Assembly: GCF_013304385.1 (NCBI RefSeq)
Contig: NZ_JAAITU010000012.1
Coordinates: forward strand, 1 to 64,000
Length of the DNA: 64,000 bases
DNA from: Blautia glucerasea
GTDB taxonomy: Bacteria; Bacillota; Clostridia; Lachnospirales; Lachnospiraceae
Reading direction: 5' to 3'
Both the position numbers and the translations under genes were made by a program. This document shows positions 1-8,380 of this stretch, piece by piece. The notes under the pieces were generated by a model. It searched no databases and was not told the DNA's origin. It was given only the letters and a program-made list of their open reading frames with translations. Position 1 is the first letter of the stretch, and every line of letters starts with the position of its first letter.

Positions 1-146
1 CAGTACGTAACCTGAAGATTTCTGCAGGTGCCGGCTTCATCGTAGCACTTACCGGCGAGATCATGACCATGCCAGGACTTCCCAAGGTACCGGCTGCTGA
101 GAAGATCGATGTAGACGAAACAGGAAAGATCACCGGATTATTCTAA
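1..146 (+). CDS. fhs: Formate--tetrahydrofolate ligase, C-terminal end (partial)
   Basis: The window opens inside a reading frame (first full codon at base 3) that ends with TAA at 144-146. The 47 visible residues read [12 protein letters not shown] at the start and [16 protein letters not shown] in the middle, which is the characteristic C-terminus of formyltetrahydrofolate synthetase. The enzyme makes 10-formyl-THF from formate, THF and ATP. Its position directly upstream of fchA and folD gives the full formate-to-methylene-THF route in one operon, as in acetogens and purinolytic clostridia. Only the last tenth of the protein is present, so nothing can be said about its start. Confidence 0.93.
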   Translation, partial: VRNLKISAGAGFIVALTGEIMTMPGLPKVPAAEKIDVDETGKITGLF

Positions 147-198
147 GGTCAAAATGAAATAATTTGGGAATATTCTAAAGGCAAAGGAGAACAAAAAG

Positions 199-828
199 AT
201 GGGTTTTTCAACCAGTACATGTACTGAATTCGTGGAAGTATTAGCTTCCAAGGCTCCGGTTCCAGGCGGCGGCGGAGCATCAGCCCTTGTGGGAGCTGTT
301 GGTACAGCTCTTGGCAACATGGTAGGCAGTCTTACTGTAGGCAAGAAGAAATATGCAGATGTAGAAGAGGAAATGTGGGAGCTGAAAGGGAAATGTGATC
401 AGCTTCAGAAAGATTTCCTTCGTCTGATCGAGCGTGATGCAGAGGTTTTTGAGCCATTATCAAAAGCTTACGGCATGCCCAAAGAGACAGAAGAAGAGAA
501 GGCTGAGAAAGCAAGAGTTATGGCCATCGTATTAAAGGATGCCTGCTCTGTACCTATGGAGATCATGGAAAAATGCTGTGAGGCACTGGATCTGATCAAA
601 GAGTTTGCAGCAAAAGGTTCCAAGCTGGCGATCAGCGATGCCGGTGTTGCAGCTACCTTCTGTAAGGCAGCTTTAAAAGGGGCAAGCTTGAATGTGTATA
701 TCAATACAAAATCCATGGCTGACCGTGCATATGCAGAAGAGCTGAACGCAAAAGCCGATGCAATGCTTGAGAAATATACAAAGCTTGCAGATGAGACTTT
801 TGACAGTGTGCTTGCCAGACTGAAATAA
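199..828 (+). CDS. fchA: Methenyltetrahydrofolate cyclohydrolase / formiminotetrahydrofolate cyclodeaminase family
   Basis: This 209-residue protein has the FTCD cyclodeaminase fold signature, with SKAPVPGGGGASALVGAVG near residues 14-32 followed by an all-helical body. Enzymes of this family convert 5,10-methenyl-THF to 10-formyl-THF or release ammonia from formimino-THF. Placed between fhs and folD it most likely works with FolD in one-carbon flux. The ATG at 199 follows an AAAGGAG site at 183-189. The gap to folD is 37 bases, so the genes are probably cotranscribed. Family is clear; which of the two reactions dominates in vivo cannot be read from sequence. Confidence 0.88.
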   Translation: MGFSTSTCTEFVEVLASKAPVPGGGGASALVGAVGTALGNMVGSLTVGKKKYADVEEEMWELKGKCDQLQKDFLRLIERDAEVFEPLSKAYGMPKETEEEKAEKARVMAIVLKDACSVPMEIMEKCCEALDLIKEFAAKGSKLAISDAGVAATFCKAALKGASLNVYINTKSMADRAYAEELNAKADAMLEKYTKLADETFDSVLARLK

Positions 829-865
829 TTTATAATTATTTATATAATATAAGGAGATAATCAAA

Positions 866-1717
866 ATGGCTAAACAGTTATTAGGTAAAGAAGTAACTGC
901 TGCATTAAATGAGCGTATTAAAGCAGATGTGGCAGCTCTTCAGGCAAAAGGTGTAAATCCTACTCTGTGCATTATCCGTGTAGGTGAGAATCCAAGTGAT
1001 ATTTCCTACGAGAGAGGCGCAACAAAAAGGTGTGAAACTCTTGGAGTTGCATGTGAGAAGATCCTTCTTCCGGAGGATGTGGCTCAGGAAGAATTGCTGA
1101 AAGTGATCGATGATGTAAACAAAAATGACAAGATCCATGGCGTTCTGTTATTCCGTCCTCTTCCAAAGCATCTGGATCAGGCAGTGATCGAGAACGCACT
1201 TGCACCGGAGAAAGATGTTGACTGTATGACAGATCTTTCCATGTCAGGTGTATTTACAGGCAAGAAGCTTGGCTTCCCGCCATGTACACCACAGGCATGC
1301 ATGGAGATCCTGGATCATTATGGTATTGACTGCACAGGCAAGAAAGCAGTTGTGATCGGAAGAAGCCTTGTTGTTGGAAAACCGGCAGCTATGATGCTTG
1401 TAAAGAAAAATGCAACGGTTACCATTTGTCATACAAGAACCGTAGATATGCCGTCTGTGGCAAGAGAAGCAGATATCATTATCGTTGCAGCAGGCCGTGC
1501 AGGTGTTGTTGGCGCTGAGTATGTAAGAGAAGGTCAGACCATTATTGATGTAGGTATTAACGTAAATGCAGAAGGAAAGCTTTGCGGAGACGTTGACTAC
1601 CCGGCTGTTGAGCCAATCGTAGATGCCATCACACCGGTTCCTGGCGGAGTTGGAAGCGTGACTACTTCTGTACTTGTAGGACATGTTGTAGAAGCAGCAA
1701 TGAGAAAAACAAAATAA
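866..1717 (+). CDS. folD: Bifunctional methylene-THF dehydrogenase/methenyl-THF cyclohydrolase FolD
   Basis: The 283-residue protein has full FolD length and order. The substrate-side motif SYERGATKR (residues ~49-57) contains the catalytic-site Tyr region, although the usual Lys is displaced in this subfamily. The Rossmann segment AVVIGRSLVVGKPAAMML lies at ~165-182 and the C-terminal TPVPGGVGSVTTSVLV at ~257-272. It oxidises methylene-THF and hydrolyses methenyl-THF in the cytoplasm. The start at 866 is preceded by AAGGAG at 851-856. It closes the fhs-fchA-folD operon; no clear hairpin terminator follows immediately. Confidence 0.93.
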   Translation: MAKQLLGKEVTAALNERIKADVAALQAKGVNPTLCIIRVGENPSDISYERGATKRCETLGVACEKILLPEDVAQEELLKVIDDVNKNDKIHGVLLFRPLPKHLDQAVIENALAPEKDVDCMTDLSMSGVFTGKKLGFPPCTPQACMEILDHYGIDCTGKKAVVIGRSLVVGKPAAMMLVKKNATVTICHTRTVDMPSVAREADIIIVAAGRAGVVGAEYVREGQTIIDVGINVNAEGKLCGDVDYPAVEPIVDAITPVPGGVGSVTTSVLVGHVVEAAMRKTK

Positions 1718-1800
1718 AAGAATAGATCGAAGCCTTTTTGCATAAATATGTAACAAGATACCAGGATTGTGGAAGCGGATAGTACAAAGCAATCCGCAGG

Positions 1801-2004
1801 TGTTATCTCAGTCGAGAAGACTCCCACCTCTTTCAGGTGGTGAGTAACAGCAAGTTCGTCTCAGTGGGAGTCCAATCTCCGACTGAGATAAACGCTCCGC
1901 GAGGATGCGCAGTGATTCTGTAAAGAATATGTCAGCTTACGCTGACCAGAATCACGCGCCAAGTCTCGCGGCTGCTCGACTTGAACTTGGGGGCATTTGC
2001 CCCC
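1801..2004. other. Nested palindromes; candidate structured RNA or mobile palindromic element
   Basis: The 345-base gap between folD and spoIVA holds no credible gene but dense base-pairing potential. TTATCTCAGTCG (1803-1814) pairs with 1880-1891 over 12 bp. Inside it, GACTCCCAC (1819-1827) pairs with 1864-1872, and a competing hairpin CCACCT/AGGTGG (1824-1829/1835-1840) uses some of the same bases. A second nest has CCGCGAG (1897-1903) with CTCGCGG (1965-1971), enclosing GCGC-A-GTGATTCTG (1907-1920) with CAGAATCAC-GCGC (1947-1959) and an inner GTCAGC-TTAC-GCTGAC hairpin (1931-1946). A third hairpin GGGGGC/GCCCCC lies at 1989-2004. It could be a structured ncRNA, an OMEGA/HEARO-like RNA without its ORF, or a MITE. 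Its identity is unknown. Confidence 0.6.
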
Positions 2005-2062
2005 GGCATTATAACAGTACATGGGACTGTGTGTGAATGATTTGTGCAAGGGGGCTTTTTCT

Positions 2063-3529
2063 ATGGAAAATTTTCAGGTGTACCGGGATATCCAGGCCAG
2101 GACCGGCGGAGATATATACATAGGGGTCGTAGGACCTGTCCGCACTGGAAAATCCACATTTATACGAAGGTTTATGGAACTGGTGGCACTTCCCGGAATG
2201 GAGGAGAAAAAGCAGGCAGAAGTACGGGATCAGCTGCCATTAAGCGGAATAGGTAAAATGATCACCACTGTGGAGCCTAAATTTATTCCAAAGGACGCAG
2301 TGGAAGTTACACTGGAAGGAGATCAGAAGGTAAGGGTACGGCTGATCGACTGTGTAGGATTTCTGGTAAAAGATGCTTCCGGCCATATTGAGGACGGTAA
2401 AGAGCGAATGGTAAAAACACCATGGTTTTCAAAGCCGATTCCCTTCCATGAAGCAGCAGAAGAGGGTACCAGAAAGGTGATCCAGCAGCATTCTACCATT
2501 GGACTTGTGGTCACTGCTGACGGAAGCTTTGGGGAGATCCCAAGGGAAAACTTCCGGGAAGCAGAAGAAGCTGCCGTTAAAGAATTGAAAAATCAGGGCA
2601 AACCGTTCCTGGTGATCCTGAATTCCCAGATGCCATATAAAGAAGAAACCATAAGGCTTGCAAAAGATCTTAAGGAGAAGTATCAGACAGCCGTTGTGCC
2701 TGCCAATTGTGAACAGCTGCGGAAAGAAGACATTACCAGAATACTGGAAAAAATACTGTATGAATTTCCAGTTAGTGAGGTGAGTTTTTTTATCCCCAAA
2801 TGGGTTGAAATGCTGCCATTAGATCATCCGGTAAAAAGCCAGATCCTGGCACAGATCCGGGAGTTGATGAAAAAGATGACTCATATCCGTGATCTGTGTG
2901 GAGGCATTCATCTGGATGGGCCTTATGTAAGAGATACATTTCTGGAAGAATGCAGCCTTTCCAACGGAAAGGTATCTATACGGGTAGATGTGGATGATAA
3001 ATATTACTATCAGATGTTAAGTGAGCTTTGCAAGGTTCCCCTGGAAAGCCAGTATGATTTGGTTAATACCATGAAAGAGCTTTCCGGCATGAGGGAAGAA
3101 TATGTAAAAGTAAAAGAAGCACTGGAATCAGTACGCAGCTGCGGCTACGGGGTGGTAGTGCCTCAGCTTTCAGAAATCCGTCTGGAAGAACCGGCTGTGA
3201 TCCGTCAGGGAAACAAATACGGGGTAAAGATCAGGTCTAAAAGCCCATCCATCCATATGATCCGGGCAGAGATCGAAACCGAGATCGCCCCCATCGTAGG
3301 AACTGAGCAGCAGGCAAAGGATCTGATCACCTATATTGGCGATAATGCATCCGGTGAAGATGGGATCTGGGAAACAAATATATTCGGCAAATCCATTGAA
3401 CAACTGGTGCAGGATGGTATTCGCAGTAAGATTTCTTCTATCAGTCAGGAAAGTCAGTTAAAGCTGCAGGACACCATGCAGAAGATCGTCAACGACAGCA
3501 AAGGCGGAATTGTCTGCATTATTATATAA
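2063..3529 (+). CDS. spoIVA: Stage IV sporulation protein A (spore coat basement ATPase)
   Basis: The 488-residue protein begins MENFQVYRDIQARTGG, the typical SpoIVA N-terminus, and carries Walker A GPVRTGKST at residues ~24-32. Length matches the family (B. subtilis about 492). SpoIVA polymerises on the forespore outer membrane using ATP and anchors the coat in the mother cell. An upstream in-frame ATG at 2021 exists, but the start at 2063 is preferred because AAGGGGG at 2048-2054 sits 8 bases before it and the homologous N-terminus begins there. It marks the organism as an endospore former. A strong terminator follows. Confidence 0.95.
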   Translation: MENFQVYRDIQARTGGDIYIGVVGPVRTGKSTFIRRFMELVALPGMEEKKQAEVRDQLPLSGIGKMITTVEPKFIPKDAVEVTLEGDQKVRVRLIDCVGFLVKDASGHIEDGKERMVKTPWFSKPIPFHEAAEEGTRKVIQQHSTIGLVVTADGSFGEIPRENFREAEEAAVKELKNQGKPFLVILNSQMPYKEETIRLAKDLKEKYQTAVVPANCEQLRKEDITRILEKILYEFPVSEVSFFIPKWVEMLPLDHPVKSQILAQIRELMKKMTHIRDLCGGIHLDGPYVRDTFLEECSLSNGKVSIRVDVDDKYYYQMLSELCKVPLESQYDLVNTMKELSGMREEYVKVKEALESVRSCGYGVVVPQLSEIRLEEPAVIRQGNKYGVKIRSKSPSIHMIRAEIETEIAPIVGTEQQAKDLITYIGDNASGEDGIWETNIFGKSIEQLVQDGIRSKISSISQESQLKLQDTMQKIVNDSKGGIVCIII

Positions 3530-3547
3530 AGGCTTTTCTCTGTGTGG

Positions 3548-3576
3548 CACGCCCCTAGCGGGGGGCGTGTTTTTTT
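3548..3576 (+). terminator. Rho-independent terminator of spoIVA
   Basis: CACGCCCC (3548-3555) pairs with GGGGCGTG (3562-3569) around a 6-base loop and is followed by seven T residues (3570-3576). It lies 18 bases after the spoIVA stop codon. Confidence 0.9.
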
Positions 3577-3707
3577 GCCCATGCAGACAGAAATTCCATT
3601 TGTTCTCTGTCTGACAGAAGCTGGGAATCCAGGTCATTGCCGGCTGCAAGGCAGCAGCACAGTACCAGGGACTGCAGCAGAAAGAATAGAAAAAGAAACA
3701 CTAGCAT
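3555..3707 (-). CDS. Small hydrophobic, possibly exported peptide (50 aa)
   Basis: Reading leftward, ATG at 3707-3705 is preceded by a perfect AGGAGG at 3720-3715 with 7-base spacing. The product starts MLVFLFLFFLLQSLVLCCC and continues with a short charged tail (GNDLDSQLLSDREQMEF...), ending in TAG inside the spoIVA terminator stem. The shape is a signal peptide or single membrane segment with a Cys-Cys-Cys cluster that could serve as a lipobox-like site. I do not recognise a family. The strong ribosome site is the main support; the convergent position next to spoIVA allows a sporulation role, but that is inference. Confidence 0.4.
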   Translation of the reverse strand: MLVFLFLFFLLQSLVLCCCLAAGNDLDSQLLSDREQMEFLSAWAKKHAPR

Positions 3708-3903
3708 GCATATACCTCCTGAAAAATTCAAGTCGAGCAGCCTGACAGAATCTGACTGTGATAAGCAGGTGACAGTTACAAATATTACTATTCATAGGAT
3801 TTATTTCTAAGGGTTTCCTTTTCAGCATTTTTTATACATATGATACAGAAACAGGTGATTAAATACAAGAGTAATATAGTACACAATAAATTTACAACCA
3901 GTA
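3708..3903. other. Intergenic, no gene seen
   Basis: Apart from the leftward ribosome site of the small peptide (3715-3720), this stretch is AT-rich with no recognisable gene, RNA or repeat. It probably holds the promoter of the leftward peptide, which I could not place with confidence. Confidence 0.4.
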
Positions 3904-3932
3904 TAGACTTTGAGAAAACCCTGTGCTATAAT
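3904..3932 (+). promoter_or_regulatory. Extended -10 promoter upstream of the surface cluster
   Basis: TATAAT at 3927-3932 is preceded by TGC (extended -10) and, at 17-base spacing, by a weak -35 TAGACT (3904-3909). It is the only good sigma-A-like site before the gene at 4021, giving a leader of about 80 bases. Confidence 0.6.
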
Positions 3933-4020
3933 TCATAAAAGATATGCCATGGTTTGCTGTTTATTGCTTTATGCCAGGCATTCTGTAATCGATAACTAAA
4001 TTTTCAGGAGGGAAATGAAC

Positions 4021-4611
4021 ATGAAAAAGTTCAGCAAGAAACTTGCAGTATTGGTTCTGGTACTGTGCATGGTGTTTGGGACACTGGTACCTGTATCTGC
4101 TGCGACCCGTACATCCAAGGCTGACAAGCAGCTTCAGACTGCAGTTACCAAGGTGATGAAGAACCGTAAGATCACATCTTCCACATCCAAGACAGTAGCA
4201 CTTAACAGAGTGTTTACTTATGTATCAAAGCTTAAATATGGCAGAGCACCCCTTGGATTCAAGCCTGCCACAACTAAGAAATGGGAGATTAATTTTGCAA
4301 AGCAGATGCTGAAATCCAGAAGAGGAAGCTGTTATCATTATGCTGCAGCTCTTGCATTCTGTGCAAAGAAAGCAACCGGATATCCGGTACGTATTGGCTT
4401 TGGTACCAGCAACTTCATTAAGAAGACCAACTGGCAGCCTCATGCATGGGTTGAAGTGAAGATCGGGCGCACCTGGTATGTTTATGATGCCAATGCAGCA
4501 GCTGTAGCATCCAAGCAGAAGATCAATGGTACCAAATGGTCCAAGGTTAAGCTTTCTACAGTGAAGAATAAAAAATACAAACCGACAAATTACATTAACG
4601 TGGAGATCTAA
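4021..4611 (+). CDS. Secreted transglutaminase-like domain protein
   Basis: The 196-residue protein has a signal peptide (MKKFSKKLAVLVLVLCMVF..., cleavage near PVSAA at ~24-28). The mature part is a short transglutaminase/protease-like domain with a Cys-His-Asp triad visible as GSCYHYAAAL (Cys104), PHAWVEV (His141) and WYVYDANAA (Asp156). Such proteins act at the cell surface, usually as peptidases or cross-linkers; the substrate is unknown. The start at 4021 is preferred over 4015 because AGGAGGG (4006-4012) then has 8-base spacing. The MBOAT gene starts 3 bases after its stop, so the two are translationally close. A second protein with the same triad ends the cluster. Confidence 0.75.
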   Translation: MKKFSKKLAVLVLVLCMVFGTLVPVSAATRTSKADKQLQTAVTKVMKNRKITSSTSKTVALNRVFTYVSKLKYGRAPLGFKPATTKKWEINFAKQMLKSRRGSCYHYAAALAFCAKKATGYPVRIGFGTSNFIKKTNWQPHAWVEVKIGRTWYVYDANAAAVASKQKINGTKWSKVKLSTVKNKKYKPTNYINVEI

Positions 4612-4614
4612 AAG

Positions 4615-6009
4615 ATGGTTTTCAGTTCTATGATTTTTTTGTGTATTTTTTTGCCGGTAACCTTTGGTCTGCATCTCCTTCTTCCGGGGATGCGGGCCAA
4701 AAATATGTTACTGGTTATTGCCAGTCTCCTTTTCTATGCATATGGAGAGCCGGTTTATGTACTGCTTCTTATAGGGTCATCCTTTTTTAATTATCTGTTT
4801 GCCTGGCTTGTAGAGCGGGATCCGGGTCACAAAAAGGTTTGGGTCGTGGCAGCTGTGCTTGCCAATCTTGCAGTTCTTATCATTTTCAAATACACAGGAT
4901 TTTTAATCAGTTCATTTAATTCTATTACAGGTGCGGCAGTTCCAGTACCGCAGATACGTATGCCTATCGGTATTTCATTTTTTACTTTCCAGGCATTGTC
5001 TTATGTGATCGATGTATACCGCGGTACCACAAAGGCACAGAAGAATTTTGGCAAGGTACTTCTCTATGTATCCTTTTTCCCGCAGCTGATCGCAGGACCT
5101 ATAGTAAAATACCATGACATAGAGGTTGAGGTAAATACAAGGACTCAGACACTGGAGGGAACCTTTACAGGGATCCGCAGGTTTGCAGCAGGTCTTTGTA
5201 AAAAGGTTCTGATCGCCAATACCATGGGACTTGTGGCAGATAACCTTTTCGGGGCGGCAGCGTCTCAGATCAATATCCTGGGAGCATGGGCAGGTGCCAT
5301 TTCCTATATGCTGCAGATTTATTTTGATTTCAGCGGATACAGTGATATGGCTATCGGTCTTGGATGGATGTTTGGTTTTCATTTCAAAGAGAACTTCAAT
5401 TATCCTTATATCAGCAGCAGCATTAAAGAGTTCTGGAGAAGATGGCATATTTCTCTTTCCGGATGGTTCAAGGAATATTTGTACATACCCCTTGGCGGCA
5501 ACCGTAAGGGTCGCACCAGGACAGTGATCAACAAGATGATTGTATTTCTGGCTACCGGTATATGGCACGGGGCAGCCATCAACTTCCTTTTCTGGGGTGT
5601 TTATCACGGCTTGTTCCTTATGCTGGAAGAGTATGTACCAGCCATTGTGAAAAAGGGTGGTAAGGTAAAAGGCTTTTTCCAGCATATATATGCTCTGCTG
5701 GTAGTGTGCATCGGATTTGTATTTTTTAGGGCAGAAACTATGGGACAGGGCGTTTTCTGGCTTAAGCAGATGTTTACAGGATTTTCTTTTTCAACATCCG
5801 CTGTAAGCCTTGTACTTCAGCAACTGACACCGGTTTATCTGGTAACACTGGTGTGTGCGGTTATTGCAGCTACCCCTGTAAATGCTTCCCTGAAGAAATG
5901 CAGGGGCTATGAGGTGCTTGTTTCCCTGCTTAGCTTTGCAGGACTTCTTCTTTGCATTTTAAGTCTTGCTGGCGGTACCTATAATCCATTTATTTATTTC
6001 CGTTTCTAG
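4615..6009 (+). CDS. MBOAT family O-acyltransferase (DltB/AlgI-like)
   Basis: The 464-residue polytopic protein has about ten hydrophobic segments. It contains the MBOAT hallmarks PIGISFFTFQALSYVIDVYRG (broken at ~115-135), FPQLIAGPIVKY, and WRRWHISLSGWFKEYLYIPLGG, with the catalytic His318 in IWHGAAINFLFWGVYHG. These proteins move acyl (usually acetyl) groups across the membrane to extracellular polysaccharides or teichoic acids. The next gene encodes an AlgJ/AlgX-like partner, which supports polysaccharide O-acetylation. It is not DltB itself, because the other dlt genes are absent. Confidence 0.88.
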   Translation: MVFSSMIFLCIFLPVTFGLHLLLPGMRAKNMLLVIASLLFYAYGEPVYVLLLIGSSFFNYLFAWLVERDPGHKKVWVVAAVLANLAVLIIFKYTGFLISSFNSITGAAVPVPQIRMPIGISFFTFQALSYVIDVYRGTTKAQKNFGKVLLYVSFFPQLIAGPIVKYHDIEVEVNTRTQTLEGTFTGIRRFAAGLCKKVLIANTMGLVADNLFGAAASQINILGAWAGAISYMLQIYFDFSGYSDMAIGLGWMFGFHFKENFNYPYISSSIKEFWRRWHISLSGWFKEYLYIPLGGNRKGRTRTVINKMIVFLATGIWHGAAINFLFWGVYHGLFLMLEEYVPAIVKKGGKVKGFFQHIYALLVVCIGFVFFRAETMGQGVFWLKQMFTGFSFSTSAVSLVLQQLTPVYLVTLVCAVIAATPVNASLKKCRGYEVLVSLLSFAGLLLCILSLAGGTYNPFIYFRF

Positions 6010-6022
6010 GAGGACATGACAA

Positions 6023-7435
6023 ATGAAGAAAAGTAAAATATTATACAGTATTCTGTTTTTTGGAATCTGTCTTGTTCCTTCTGTGGGCATGTTTTTTACC
6101 CACCAGGAAAGCTCTTCAGAGAACCGTACCCTGGCAGAATTTCCTTCCTTCAAGACAGAGGATGGAAGCATTAATTTTGACTGGCTTTCCCAGGCAGGAG
6201 ACTACTTCCAGGATCATTTTGCATTCCGTAATGAGCTGGTTACAGCCAATGCTGTGGTAAATGGCAAAGTTCTTGGCGTATCCACCGCGTCCGGTGTGAT
6301 CCAGGGTACTGACGGATGGCTTTATTATAAGGATTCCCTTTCTGATTATCTGGGCACAGACCCGCTTTCTGAGAGAAGCCTTTTTAATATTGCACATACT
6401 CTTTCCATGATGCAGACCTATCTGGAAGGAAGAAATGTGGATTTTCTTTTTACAGTTGCACCAAATAAAAATTCGCTGTATGATGAACATATGCCTTACT
6501 ATGATAAGGTAAAGGTTTCAGATGAGAAGAATCTGGACAGGCTGGTACCCTGGCTTTCCAGTGAAGGCGTCCATTACGCAGATCTGTACCATATGCTTTT
6601 GTCACAGGATGAAACTTTGTATCATAAGAGGGATTCCCATTGGAATAATAAAGGAGCTGCCATGGCTTCAGACCTGCTTTTGGATACTCTTGAAAAGGAG
6701 CATGATTCCTGGGACGAGGAGCCATATCAGGTACGTACAGACTTTGAAGGGGATCTGGATACTATGCTGTATCCCTCCATGCCTCAGCTTGAGGATGAGG
6801 TTTATTATGACCGTCAGACCACCTATGCGTATGTAGGAGAGGTGGGCAGCAATTTTGATCCTAAGATCACTACTGTCAATCCGGTGAAATCCGATAGTCT
6901 GGTGATGTACAGGGATTCTTTTGGAAATGCACTGCTGCCTTTTATGGCAGATGCTTATGCCAATGCATATTTTTCAAGAGGTATCCCATATCAGCTTAGT
7001 GATATTGATACCACAGGGGCAGATACAGTTGTTGTGGAGAGGGCAGAAAGATTCCTGCCTGAGATGGCTGCGTCAGCACCGGTGATGGCCGGACCGGCGG
7101 TTGTACCGGAAAGCCTGCTGAACCAGGATGCTGAGGACGGAGCCACTGATCTGGCATCTAAGAACGTTGGAACTATGGTACAGATCACAGGAAGGATCAA
7201 GCCGGAATATCTGGATACAGATACCCAGATCTATCTGCGGATCAATCAGGCTGGTGTATATGAAGCCTTCCCTGTAGATGTGAAGCTGGAGGACGGCACA
7301 CTGGATGATGGAGGCTTTTGTCTGTATCTTTATTCTGCATCACTGGCTCCGGGCGAAAACAACCTGGAGGTTGTGACCAAGGACGACCAGGGATATCATA
7401 TTATTTACAGTCACACATTTGAGCCTGCAGCATAG
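6023..7435 (+). CDS. DHHW/AlgX-like SGNH family protein, O-acetylation partner
   Basis: The 470-residue protein has one N-terminal membrane anchor (ILYSILFFGICLVPSVGMFF) followed by an extracellular SGNH-hydrolase-like domain. It shows the family pattern ENRTLAEFPSF, a YYKDSLSDYLG segment, HKRDSHWNNKGAAMASDLL (His and Trp of the DHHW type) and VMYRDSFGNALLPF (catalytic-type Ser). AlgJ/AlgX-type proteins accept the acyl group from an MBOAT partner and put it on the polymer. The gene follows the MBOAT gene by 13 bases with an AGGAGGACA site. The last ~90 residues look like a beta-rich appendage. Confidence 0.82.
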   Translation: MKKSKILYSILFFGICLVPSVGMFFTHQESSSENRTLAEFPSFKTEDGSINFDWLSQAGDYFQDHFAFRNELVTANAVVNGKVLGVSTASGVIQGTDGWLYYKDSLSDYLGTDPLSERSLFNIAHTLSMMQTYLEGRNVDFLFTVAPNKNSLYDEHMPYYDKVKVSDEKNLDRLVPWLSSEGVHYADLYHMLLSQDETLYHKRDSHWNNKGAAMASDLLLDTLEKEHDSWDEEPYQVRTDFEGDLDTMLYPSMPQLEDEVYYDRQTTYAYVGEVGSNFDPKITTVNPVKSDSLVMYRDSFGNALLPFMADAYANAYFSRGIPYQLSDIDTTGADTVVVERAERFLPEMAASAPVMAGPAVVPESLLNQDAEDGATDLASKNVGTMVQITGRIKPEYLDTDTQIYLRINQAGVYEAFPVDVKLEDGTLDDGGFCLYLYSASLAPGENNLEVVTKDDQGYHIIYSHTFEPAA

Positions 7436-7486
7436 GGCTTCAAAGGATTAAGCCTGCAAAAAAAGGCTCTAAAGGAGGAACAAATC

Positions 7487-8380
7487 ATGAAGATGAAAAG
7501 CGTGAAAGCATTTTTAAGTATTATGACAGCTGCTTCCCTTGCAGTTTCTGCACCGGCAGCCGTATTTGCTGAGGACGCAGCAGCACAGGAAGCGGAGGCA
7601 CAGGACAGTGATGGAGAAGCAACCGCAGAGGATTTTACGATTGCCTTTGACGGAGGAGAGTTATCAGTAACCAATCAGACAACACAGACCATCAAAGAGG
7701 CAAAGCTTGTAGAAGCTGCAGCAGATGACAGCGAAGAAGCAGATAACAGCGAAGAAACTGCAGATGCTTCCAAAGAAGCAAAGATGGATCTTGTGCTTAC
7801 AGAGGAAGATGGTACAGAGCATACTTTCCAGGATGTAACTGTAGACAAATGGAAAGATGCAGTCCTTGTGAATTCCTATGAATTTCTGTACATCAATTAT
7901 AAGGATGAAAGCGGCAAGGATCAGGAAGCGGCAGAGACTGCAGACGAGCGTACCTTTGATGAGCCTATCACCATGTACGTATCTGCCAATGTGCATGTAC
8001 GTAAAGAGGCTGACAAGGAGTCTGAATCCTTAAAGGTTGCAGCACTTGGCGATGAATTTAAAGTGATTGCAGCAGTTCCGGGATGGTTCAAGGTAGAGAA
8101 TGGGGATGATACAGGCTATGTATTCCACAGCTATCTGACAGAGGACAAGGCAGCGGTAGATGCACTGGTAAAAGCAAAACAGGAAGCAGATGCAGCAGCA
8201 GCTCAGGCAGCCGCAGCGGCAGCAGCTCAGGCAGCACAACAGCAGGCAGCCGCAGCGGCAGCACAGCCGGCTCAGAAAACAGAAGTAAGCAGGCAGGCAT
8301 ATGATGACTGCGATGGAAGCGGGCACGGATATTATGAAATCACCTGGTCTGACGGAAGTGTGACATATGAGAACTATTGA
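7487..8380 (+). CDS. Secreted SH3-domain protein with Ala/Gln-rich linker
   Basis: The 297-residue protein has a signal peptide (ending near APAAVFAED, ~22-30) and an acidic Glu/Ala/Asp-rich segment. A bacterial SH3 domain occupies about residues 160-220 (MYVSANVHVRKEADKESES through GWFKVENGDDTGYVFHSYL). An Ala/Gln-rich low-complexity linker at ~231-262 and a short C-terminal motif CDGSGHGYYEITWSDGSVT follow. SH3b domains commonly bind peptidoglycan, so a wall-associated role is likely. AAAGGAGG precedes the ATG by 10 bases. Its 3' end overlaps the next gene by 14 bases, implying coupled translation. Confidence 0.78.
   Translation: MKMKSVKAFLSIMTAASLAVSAPAAVFAEDAAAQEAEAQDSDGEATAEDFTIAFDGGELSVTNQTTQTIKEAKLVEAAADDSEEADNSEETADASKEAKMDLVLTEEDGTEHTFQDVTVDKWKDAVLVNSYEFLYINYKDESGKDQEAAETADERTFDEPITMYVSANVHVRKEADKESESLKVAALGDEFKVIAAVPGWFKVENGDDTGYVFHSYLTEDKAAVDALVKAKQEADAAAAQAAAAAAAQAAQQQAAAAAAQPAQKTEVSRQAYDDCDGSGHGYYEITWSDGSVTYENY

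Noticed and set aside
3542-3745. 67-codon plus-strand ORF after spoIVA
   Set aside because: It starts inside the spoIVA terminator, has no ribosome site and no protein-like pattern; the opposite strand has a better candidate.
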